A DNA stretch of 64,000 nt from Coffea arabica (Eukaryota; Streptophyta; Magnoliopsida; Gentianales; Rubiaceae): the NCBI RefSeq assembly GCF_036785885.1, contig NC_092310.1, forward strand, positions 2,604,001-2,668,000, written 5' to 3'. The notes under the pieces were generated by a model that had not been told where the DNA came from, searched no databases, and saw nothing but the letters and a program-made list of their open reading frames with translations. Shown here piece by piece: positions 46,418-55,469 of this stretch (position 1 is its first letter; each line of letters starts with the position of its first letter). The position numbers and the translations under genes were made by a program.

Positions 46418-49400
46418 TCATTCTTCCATGTTGGTGACTGAATTAGACTGCTTGAAGCTCTCACAACCAGGACAATTTTGCAAGCTCTCATGAATGTAGA
46501 TATCGCAATCAAGGCAGAAGTGTTGTTTGCATTTGGGACAAGCAACACAAGGCCCTGGCAGATTACCTGCACGGCAAACAAATGCTCAAGTTTCAATGGA
46601 ATCTGATAAGTGAGATTTTGAGCAAGTGTTTACATAATCTTCTTCTGTCTCGAAGGCCTCCTAGGGATACGAGACATAGGGCTAAAGAGAGAGCCAAAAA
46701 AGGATCTTTCAATTGATATGACCTTCACAACTCATAAAGAAGCTTGCAAATTGTAAAGCAGTACCAGTGGCTGTGAGTTTATCTCAAGTGCAGCACAAGC
46801 CATAAAAAATAAGTCCAAAAAAAAAAGAAAAAGGCATGGGCATGGACCATGCTAACCCATGCCTTAACTGACTGCTTAGCCAATTCACAACCATTACAGT
46901 CTTAAGGTCAGTGGTCACTAACTTCAGCTTACAATTCTTGGGCATAGTCCATGTCCATCCATCAGACACCAAGAATAGAATCATAATGACCAGGCTCCCA
47001 AAAACATGGAACAACACATGATCAATATTCTCTTCTCAGTGTTTTTACAACACCTTCAATCATAGTTTAAAGTTGAAAAGCCAAGTGGGAGTTGTTATGT
47101 CTATCAATCAACAGTAAAATGTTCGAAATTCTTCCTTTCATATAATGCGACTTAAGTTGTCAAAGTTCCCAAAGTTGTTCAATACAGTATTTTCCTTAAC
47201 TTCTATCAATCAACAGTAAAATGTTCGAAATTCTTCCGTTCATATAATGCGACTTAAGTTGTCAAAGTTCCCAAAGTTGTTCAATACAGTATTTTCCTTA
47301 ACTTCTTCTTGCTTTGGTGTGGAAATGAGTGGAATTTGAGAGTAGTTATAAATATTAGTTCTATACAGGCTTCTAATCTTCCAACTGGAATTAAAGTACA
47401 TAAACAGTCAGTTTAGAAGATCACGTGAAGCTCAAACAGTTCATATCAACAAAAGCCATCATGACAACCTGGAAAACTCATGAAAGAAAAACAGTAGTGC
47501 ATTCACAGAATGCATCAACAAAGTTTAAGTTCTTACCAGGATTTAGTAGACTTTGCTGGCAACCAAAACAACTCTTTGGCAGCTTTTGTGGAATGTTTGT
47601 AATTGATGGCGACACATCATCAAAAGGTGTTATAGGAAATAAGTGATGGTATGACCTTGCCAAATGTGGAGATGAAACAAGAGTCAGCCCACATATACGA
47701 CACTCAGTAGGCAGCTCACATACACGGGCTTTGCATCTTGGACAAGTGTAGCCTCCACCAAACTTAGCCTCTTTATGACATGAACAGATTGAGATGACAC
47801 CTTCTGCAGCCCTCTGGGGAAAACCCATCTTGATTAGATTGGCAATTGCAAATTCAGCTATTGCCGGAGGTGGTGGTGCATGTTCCAATACTAACTCTTT
47901 CAAGTGTGGCTGGCACAGAAAGGAATTTATGTATTAGACAATGACTAGTTTTTCGTTCAAGAAAAGGCTCCAACCCTTACAAAGGGGAAGGGGGAAAAGC
48001 GGAGGGCATGAGAGTTGAACCAGGGGTCTCACTGTCTCCTGGCTAATGTCCCTGCCAGCTAAACCAGGTCTTGGAGATAATTGACTAGTTTCATACTTGA
48101 CATGCTCCTCATTCAGCAGATTTAACTATGAGTTTCCTTGACTATCAGTACAATTAGAGGAATTAGAAATAAAGTTTTGAGCTTTATTCCCTGTTCCATT
48201 CTATGCTTCAAATTTATCATTTGCACTGACAGCAGGTTTTAACAATTATGGTGATGTACTTCAATATGTAATGGCAGATTTTTCAAAATAATTACTCACC
48301 TCATCCAATGCAACTGAGTACAATCCACCAGTTTCTTGACATAGGTATTTGCATATATACAGTTCAGCTGATAGACCAACGATTGAGCACCTTATCTTGG
48401 CACCTTTGCATTTCTGGATGGTTTCCATAATATCCCCTGGATCACAAGTACTAAGAGCCGAATACAAAATAAGAACTTCGCGATGACCATATGATGGGAT
48501 TTGGTTTAGAAGGTCATGCACAAGATCAAGCCCATTCTGGAGAGAAGAGTCACCCGAGCACTCCAACTTACCCATCAAAGCTTTGATATGAGACTCAGGA
48601 CTGCCACCAAGATCAGTCAAGCATTGTGCCACCCCATCTTTTAATGTTACCAAGCCAATTTGGCTCAAAGGATTCTGATCAAAGAACTCCCTAATGAAAG
48701 CCTCCACTTGTCGTGCCACCACAACCATCCGGCTTGGTTTATAATCCATCTCTCCAGCTGCCTAGATAAGAGAATTTAAACTGTTCATTAATCAGTGAAA
48801 GTCAGTCATCAACCGACACAAGACCAATGAATGAGCTCTTAACTTTCCAGTTGTTTGGACTACCAGGTAAACAGGTGTTTATAAAGCCTTCTTAATTACT
48901 ACAATCTTATCTAGGATAATTAACTTTCTGAGATCATTTGGATATTGTCAGGACAAAAAGAACTCTCTGAACTCCACTGAAGGTCATTCATTAAAGGAAT
49001 TATTTGATCCCAAAATTAATGGATTTGTGATGGTGCCTTTAACATGTTAACTGTGTACAATTCTTTTACTATTTCTGTTTCGCATCTTTAACTAATAAAT
49101 ATACTACTAAAAGCTTTCGTCAATGTTATAAATATGCTAGTAAAAGCTTTCGTCAATGTTATCTTTGAGAACTGTAAAAGGAGGTAACCAGTAAAATGTG
49201 AATATTACACCTCTTTCAAATTCATGGCACAATTAAAGATTTCATTAAGAAGCACAGGTCCAACACATGTAAGTACAAAATGATTATAGCCTTACTCGGG
49301 AAAGATCGATGACAATGTAGAGATAGCGAATAAGGCCCTTCTGAATTCCAGCAGTAGTTGCAGTCCGAAGGCGTCTGCGATATTGAGCATGGTGGAGAGC

Positions 49401-49586
49401 TTTGTTGTCTATAGGCCTAAGAAGGCCAGATTCATCCTCTTGTAGAGACTCCCATGACCTCTCATCTGCATAAGCCCTCTCCCACGCATCACGGCCCCTC
49501 CCACTTTCCTCATCTTCATCTTCCTCCTCTTCTTCTTCACCTCTATTCAATTTTCTCCCTTCACCATTAATGTCCCTATTCATCAT
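46418..49586 (-). CDS. GTF2H2: TFIIH core subunit p44 / SSL1
   Basis: Four coding exons on the minus strand, 49586-49296, 48761-48300, 47909-47537 and 46566-46418, have consistent phases (0, 0, 1) and GT-AG borders, giving 424 aa, close to the usual ~420. The product is the p44 subunit of the TFIIH core, which supports the XPD helicase in transcription initiation and nucleotide-excision repair in the nucleus. An acidic stretch at ~17-27 is followed by the plant-conserved AWERAYADERSWESLQEDES. The vWA-like domain starts at ~85 (GLIRYLYIVIDLSR) and includes EFFDQNPLSQIGLV and SYGHREVLILYSAL. Then come IAEFAIANLIKMGFP and the zinc-binding region (CSCHKE, CPRCKARVC, CRICG, CFGCQQS, and the C4-type RING-like end CPKCKQHFCLDCDIYIHE). 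The start could be either of two adjacent ATGs (49586, 49583). It is a single copy here and appears functional. Confidence 0.96.
47100..47303 (+). repeat. 102-bp tandem duplication in GTF2H2 intron 3
   Basis: Copies start 'tctatcaatcaacagtaaaa' at 47100 and 47202 and differ visibly at one base (cctttc/ccgttc). It lies between coding exons 3 and 4, away from splice sites. Confidence 0.93.
47952..48081 (-). mobile_element. short SINE-like insertion in GTF2H2 intron 2
   Basis: On the minus strand it has a tRNA-like internal promoter (box A-like 'tttagctggcagggac', box B-like 'ggttcaactct'). It is flanked by the direct repeat TGACTAGTTT (47942-47951, 48082-48091). No obvious A tail beyond 'ttttcttgaacg' is present. 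Probably a truncated SINE. Confidence 0.55.
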
Positions 49587-49998
49587 GTCATATATTCTTC
49601 GTCCCTACATTCAGAAAAAAACCGAAGCGTTTCAAGATAGAAATCTGTAATCAACTTCCTAGTCTACCAGCTATGACCAGACCAAATTGAACCACATCCT
49701 TGGCGTGCGATCTCAAAACAGAGAATAAAGTACCATGTGAATTGCATTATCGAGGGAGAGCTTAAACAGAGTCCTCCTAACTATTTTCCCTATCAAAAAA
49801 TAATTCTAATGAATCCAGTCCATCTGTTCTGCCCTCTCAATGGACTTCACAATATGCTTGTTTCTTACACTAACTATGTTATAACTTAAGATCACTGACT
49901 TATCCAAGCAACTAAATTTCAGGGAGAAAAAACTTCTATCAAAAAAATTGATTTTTTGAAGAACGATCATGTAGTACCGTCCACATAACCACTAACAA

Positions 49999-50071
49999 CC
50001 CAATGCAACTCAAACTAAAAAAACAAAAAATAAATCCCAATGCAACTCAAACTAAAAAACAAAAAATAAAT
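49999..50071 (+). repeat. 37-bp tandem duplication in the GTF2H2 5'UTR intron
   Basis: Two copies of 'cccaatgcaactcaaac' plus an A-rich tail start at 49999 and 50036. Confidence 0.85.
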
Positions 50072-50330
50072 CCCAGAATTACAATTGTCACCTTGACACG
50101 TCAAGATTGCATAAGAACTACAAATTCACTACATCCATGATGCAAAAAGTTATTGAAAACTAGCAATGATTAGAGCTTCTGGAATTGGGTTTTGGCCCTT
50201 TATTCGAGAATATATATTGCTTTGCAAGAAAACCTGATCGGCTATTGAAATACTTTTCTGTTTTTAACTTTTTGATCAAATGCAATGAAAAGCTAGTAAC
50301 TGGACAAATCAACAAGACAGGATCTTTTAC

Positions 50331-50430
50331 CTGATTATGATATGCAATAGAGGAGCTAAAAGTGTTGCTTTGCTTCTCCCTGGAACTTCAACGAGAGGGA
50401 AGAGGCGGCGGTGGTGAAGGCGGTGGCGGG
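50331..50430 (-). other. GTF2H2: GTF2H2 5'UTR first exon
   Basis: On the minus strand a GC-rich leader reads into a donor ('aatcag' then gtaaaag, 50330-50329), and an acceptor 'gaatgtag' lies just above 49604, 18 bp before the first ATG. This predicts a 726-bp intron in the 5'UTR. The upper transcript limit is a guess; the plus-strand 'gaaggcggtggcggggg' run is its antisense. Confidence 0.6.
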
Positions 50431-50505
50431 GGAGCAGAGCTGAGAGGTTTCAGACTTTCAGTCGCCGTACTGTCTTGCAGGATTTGGCTTTGGGTTCTTT
50501 TTCAA

Positions 50506-50517
50506 AACGACGTCGTT
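50506..50517. promoter_or_regulatory. ACGT-core palindrome in the GTF2H2 promoter
   Basis: The perfect 12-bp palindrome AACGACGTCGTT lies roughly 100-170 bp upstream of the UTR exon. GACGTC cores are known bZIP-binding sites and this palindrome is frequent in plant core promoters. The assignment to GTF2H2 is by position. Confidence 0.55.
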
Positions 50518-50547
50518 GGTAAAGAGATCACTCTATTTTCCGGTGAT

Positions 50548-50671
50548 TGGGCTTGTTTTGAACTAACTTCCGGTTACAGAAAGTGTGTTTAAGCAAAGAG
50601 ATAATTCATGGGCTAGTTCTGTTGCCAACCACTTAGCCCAAGTTTGTGAAATTATTTCCCCAATTTGGGCC
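50548..50671. promoter_or_regulatory. cluster of site II (TGGGCY) motifs
   Basis: TGGGCT at 50548-50553 and 50609-50614, its reverse AGCCCA at 50635-50640, and TGGGCC at 50666-50671. Site II motifs are known TCP-binding elements of housekeeping and proliferation-linked plant genes, which fits a general transcription/repair factor. Confidence 0.5.
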
Positions 50672-51362
50672 GGCTAATGGGTAGTAGTTGTTTTAGAAAG
50701 ATTTCTGACAGAGCACGCCCTCTGGGTGTGCAAATACAATTTTTTTTTTGAATTTCATAAAAAAAATATATAAATTAATAGTTACAAAAAGAAGTTATTG
50801 GAATATATTTTAAAAGTAGATTCCTATTATTACGGGAAACATTCGAATTTGGATTTGAAAAATGGTCAATATTTTCAATTTGTCTTTCTCCAAATTACTA
50901 ATTTGTTGCTCAAAAAAATTATTAATTAATCACAAAGTTGCATCTTTAATATTACCCAATAACTATGCAATATTTTCGTTTCTACAAACAAGTAAATTTG
51001 TATGCTGAAATCTTGAAACATAATTCGTGGTAGAATTTGTAGATACCAAATTTTTGTCAATTTTTAATATTTTCTCAGAATTTTTCTATTTAATAAGTTA
51101 TTTATTTTATTGTATTTTAATGTATATTTTCTCATTTTTGCAGGTTTGCTTTACGAAAAGAGAAAAAAAAAAAACAACAAAACAACAAAAATCAAAAAAA
51201 AAAAAATCAAAAAAAAATCAAAAAATCATTTTGATCATTTTGTTTCACCAAATTAACTATTAACCCATTTCACACTCAATGGCCATGGACTTGTCTTTTC
51301 ATTAATTGAGAAATCATCATTTTGGAAGATTCAGCACACAAGCTCCATTTTGGCTACAAGAC

Positions 51363-51575
51363 ATCTCTCGGCTCTCTCCAGGACAGAAGAAGGAAGAAAG
51401 GAAAAATTTTCCCTCCCTCTCTCGGCTAGCTCTTAACAGACGAGAACAAAAACCAAACAAAAAAAAAAAAAACTACTTCCTCAATCTCCTCTCTCGGCTC
51501 TCACGGACAGAGGACAAGAAAAAAAAAAAGACTCCACCCTTTTGGCTCAATTTGCTCTCTCGGCTCTCTCCCTCA
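51363..51575 (+). repeat. CTCTCTCGGCT motif repeats in the LTR
   Basis: Four irregular copies of 'ctctcggct' (about 51365, 51420, 51491 and 51558) are each followed by a 'gacagaagaa' or 'agacaagagg' type purine run. Probably an internally repeated part of the LTR. Confidence 0.6.
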
Positions 51576-53152
51576 TCAGACAAGAGGAACAAAAAAAAAA
51601 GGGGCTCCCTCTACACATTTTCTTCCACAAAATCCAAACACATTTGCACACAACAAGGCAGCAATCGGTTGGATTGGAGCTTGGCAATTTCATCAAAAAT
51701 CTTGGCAAAGGGACCAAACTCTTCATTGAGGTATTTATCTCCCTTTTTTCCAGCTTTTCTTTTTTTAATTAACTAGATTGAATGTATGTGTGGTTACTTT
51801 TTTTATTGCTTATTTTTGCTGGTTTTTGTTGGTGTTGTATGGATGAAATTTTGGGATGGGTCATGAACAAAATTAGGAAAAAAAGAAACGGTGCTGTGAA
51901 TGCATGCCAAATGTTTGAAAAAATGTTTGAATGAAAAAATGAATCAAAGGAGTGAATTTGGTGTGTATGTTTTGCTTAAATGGATGACCATTAGCTAGCA
52001 AAGATCTGAAAATGCTTGGTTATCCAAAATTTTGGGAGTTTTTGAGCCTTAAAAGCATTAGAATAATTTTCTTCATTTTTGGGGCTGTTTTGATTTAATG
52101 CATCCTTTTGTTGTTGTTTACTTGTCAAACTAAGATGATAGTTGTATTGTAGAAGTTATAAGGAGGGTTTTGGCATAATTTTCATGATTTTTGGTGAAGA
52201 TTTGGGTGTTTTAAAAAATAAAAACCGTGACTGTTTTTTGGCCATTTGACCACTTTTCTTTCCTTTTTTTGTAAAAACTAACTCCGGAAATGGAACCTAC
52301 GCGAAAAATCGAGTGAGGGGGTGTATTTTGAGAAAATTTGGTAATCGGAGTGACTACCGGCGACAGCGGTCCGGTGGCGGCGGCGCCACTGGCGGCCACC
52401 ATGCCCGCCAACTGAAGTAAGCTTCATCTGGCCGAAGAAGAAGAAAAAGAAACGGCGGGAAGAAAGAAGAAGAAAGGAAAAAGGAAGGAAAAAGAAAAAA
52501 AAGGGGATTGGGCTAATGCTTATTTTTCGGTTGGGCCAAGGGCTAGTTTTGTTAGGTTTTGAAAATGGGTTTTGGTTTATTTTCTTTTGGGTTTCTGTTG
52601 GGCTAAGAGTTTGGAGTCCATATATTTTGGTTGGGTTTGAGTGATAAAAGACGGGCTGGCCTGTGTGTTTGGTCTTGGATTTTCGGTTGGGCTTAGGTAG
52701 GTTTGGCCCAAGTAAAATAAAAGAGCGGCCCGATGCCCTTGTTCTTGCCCAGATCTGGTTACGATTTGCACTTTGGCCCCTGATCTTTGGAGTAGTTTTA
52801 TTGTGGCCCAGAACATTTTAAATTCCTTTCACCTAGATCCTTAAATTAATTGCACTTTGGTCCTTGAATTTTATCTTTCATTTAATTTTGACCTCTAAAC
52901 TTTGGAAAATATAATTTTTGGCCCCAAAAATTTTTCAATTTTTGCAATTCAGTCCCTAGTGAATTTTGACTCTTTTTATTGTGATTGTTTCTTTTCTTTA
53001 ATAGCTAATTATGTTACTTTTGAATATATTTAACTTGCAATTTTTTAGATGTTCTTAAATTTCTTTGCGTTTGACATGTTAATGTGAATTTAGTATTTTA
53101 ACATTATTATTTTCAATTAAAGTGGTGCCATGATTCTTTTGTTCATTGTGAG

Positions 53153-53160
53153 TATAAATA
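53153..53160 (+). promoter_or_regulatory. candidate LTR promoter TATA box
   Basis: TATAAATA lies in an otherwise AT-rich stretch, followed by 'gtcgccacttcaaacggg'. A palindromic TGACGTCA (53622-53629), a bZIP-type site, lies downstream. Retroelement transcription from here is inferred. Confidence 0.4.
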
Positions 53161-53634
53161 GGACAATTTGACTTCATTTAGTCGCCACTTCAAACGGGAG
53201 GTACTCTTATTTTTATTATTTCAATGTCAATTACGTGCTCCTATGTGCTCCTACGTGTTCCTATGTGTTTATATATTTTATAGGCTTTTGTTTATTTTGA
53301 TTTGAATGTTCATTTAAATTTTCTTATGTTTGTTTAGTTAATTTTATAATTATTTGATAGGCATTTAAATACATCAAAAATGTAATAGATAGGATAACTA
53401 ATTTTATTTTATCATATCTTTCCCATTTTAGATTGTAGTTAGATTCCCCAATGTAATAGATATGTTGCATGTTTATGTGGCTTATGTGTTATGTGTTTTA
53501 TCCGTTTTTTTTAGGATTTTGGCATCTAGATATTATGTTTACGTGTTATGTGCCACGTGCCCCTATGTGTTTACTTGTTTTAATTTATGCTTTATTTGTT
53601 TCACTATGAATTGTTAATGCATGACGTCACCACA

Positions 53635-53725
53635 CTAGTCCAACGCTAGTTGTGGCTTTTCCCTCCGCTTACTTGCTAGTCCAACGCTAGTAAGGATTTT
53701 TAGAAATGGGCTAGTCCAATGCTAG
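53635..53725 (+). repeat. three copies of CTAGTCCAACGCTAG
   Basis: The 15-bp motif is at 53635-53649, 53676-53690 and, with one change, 53711-53725. It is non-coding and inside the LTR. Confidence 0.85.
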
Positions 53726-54669
53726 ACCCTTTAGGTCGTCTTGCGCTAGATTCATTTTTGTATGCTATTCACTACATTTTCATGCATATTTTTATTTTTA
53801 GGATCTTTTCTCATTTGTATGATATTCCTATTATATTATCCCTTACCCGCTATAGGTGCTAATCATGTCATTTAGAATTGCATTTCATTTAGGACATTGT
53901 ATAATAAGTTAGCTCATTTGCTTGTGCATATTAAGAGAATTATTTTTTTCAAACATGGGAAATGGGCGATTATAACTTTTTAGTTTAAATATCCCATTAA
54001 TCCCTCTATAAGAAAATTACGTCACGAGTTTTTTGTCTCCCGTACCCTTTATGTTGCATCCCCTCTTTCTTTGATCACTTATATCTATGTATATGATTTA
54101 ATTTTTTTTTCTTTACTTTAAATTCATCATTTGCATGCTCGTGACACTTTCAAGGAATTATTTTGGCCTTCGTAATTAATGCGATTGGTTCAATTAAACC
54201 CTTGAATGAACATTTTGTCCCTTTCGATATTTAGATTTGCATCCATGTAGGAAACATCCAAATATGATAAAATTAAGGGTTAGATTAGGAAAATTTTGAC
54301 TAAACCTCGCAACTACCTTAGACTAGGTTGAAAGGGTGTCTTAGGTTTGAGTCAATTGAACCTTTGCCTTCCCTTTCTTCAACCGTGATTCCCGAACTCA
54401 TTTTTTCTTGTTTTCAAAGACCTGGAGTTGTCAAAAAGGGTTTTATTTTATTTTATTTTTGGGTGACTTGGTACACCAAAATTCCATATCAAGTGGTGAC
54501 TCCTATTTTTTCTTAAAAATCCTTTTAGACTAAATTTTGGACCAAAATTGTCGCATTCTTTTAAGTCCCATTCTAGGTCCTTTTTCATTTATTATCAATA
54601 AATCACATCTTTTTATAAACACCTTTCTCCTTTCTTTTCTATCGCGAAAAAATGGGGCGCGACAGAATC

Positions 54670-55087
54670 CATGGCCGGACTCTAAGCCGAATTGAATCCT
54701 ACCATAAATCCATGGCTGGATTCTGGGTTGGATTCAAGTCAAACATTCCATTTGTAACTTGTTCAATTTGCGCAACTTGCTCAATAATTTCACCTCTTTT
54801 GATGGACAATTTGCAGACATTTTGACAGTAAATTTGAGATTCTAGAATTGTACGCCAAAAGAAATGCCAAACTTATCTATTATCATGGGTATAAAGCAAA
54901 GTAGTACCAGTATTCTTCTCACATAAAACTCAAAAAATGTATATCTGTAGTTGCCTCTAACAAAGCTAGTCAAATTATTCAGGTTCCCCAAAGAGCTATC
55001 TATCTAGCATAGCATGAATAATTGTACAACAAGAGAACATTAAAACCTAACCCACAATATGGTTTTTTTAATGTCTTTCAACAATCA
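54670..55087. other. no recognisable gene
   Basis: Intergenic DNA with a local 'aatccatgg' repetition at 54665-54720. Nothing else is identifiable between the LTR and the SINE. Confidence 0.4.
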
Positions 55088-55102
55088 AGATAAATTGCAA
55101 TC

Positions 55103-55366
55103 TTTTTTTTTTTTTTTTTGCTGACCTAGTGGGTGTCCGGGTCAATCCTTACGGGACTCGACTAATCCCACTCCGGCTTGGGAGGAGAGGTCCCATCCCC
55201 CCGAACACGATAACCACAGAACTCGAACCCTTGCAAGCACTGGACATCAGATCCTAAGGAGGTTTGTTGAGACCAACCGAGTTGCCCATGAGGGACAGAT
55301 AATTTAACCCTTGATCTCCCACCCCATCCGGAGAGGTGTTGGCCACTGAGTTAAAGCTCAGTGGTT
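55103..55366 (-). mobile_element. tRNA-derived SINE with 15-bp target duplication
   Basis: 264 bp including a poly(A) tail, which appears as the T run at 55103-55119. It is flanked by perfect AGATAAATTGCAATC repeats (55088-55102, 55367-55381). On the minus strand the head has box A-like 'taactcagtgg' and box B-like 'ggttcgagttc', the RNA polymerase III internal promoter of tRNA-derived SINEs. It lies just past the 3' end of the dioxygenase gene. The intact flanking repeat suggests a fairly recent insertion. Confidence 0.92.
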
Positions 55367-55469
55367 AGATAAATTGCAATCCAGTGCACACTTTTCAGTA
55401 GTGACTGCAGGTTCTCTTGTAAAAAAAATAAAATAAAATAAAAATTAAAGAAGCTACATATACTTCGTT

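Larger units (their letters stand above)
51038..54664 (+). mobile_element. probable 3.6-kb solo LTR (Ty3-gypsy, Tat/Ogre-like guess)
   Basis: The stretch begins TGTAGATACCAAATTTTTG and ends ATGGGGCGCGACA, giving TG...CA ends, and is flanked by GAATT (51033-51037) and GAATC (54665-54669), a 4/5-matching target duplication. Inside are a TATA box, CT-rich transcribed-leader-like repeats and no gag-pol. The length and the terminal texts recall the very long LTRs of plant Tat/Ogre-type gypsy elements; that class call is from memory of the family and is uncertain. No second LTR or primer-binding site lies nearby, hence 'solo'. Its orientation is taken from the TATA box. Confidence 0.65.

Noticed and set aside
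50362-50592. Plus-strand Gly-rich 76-codon frame
   Set aside because: It is the antisense of the GC-rich GTF2H2 5'UTR and promoter.
51306-51776. 156-codon frame inside the probable solo LTR
   Set aside because: It is built from repeated CTCTCTCGGCT and poly(A) text in an LTR leader; no domain is seen.
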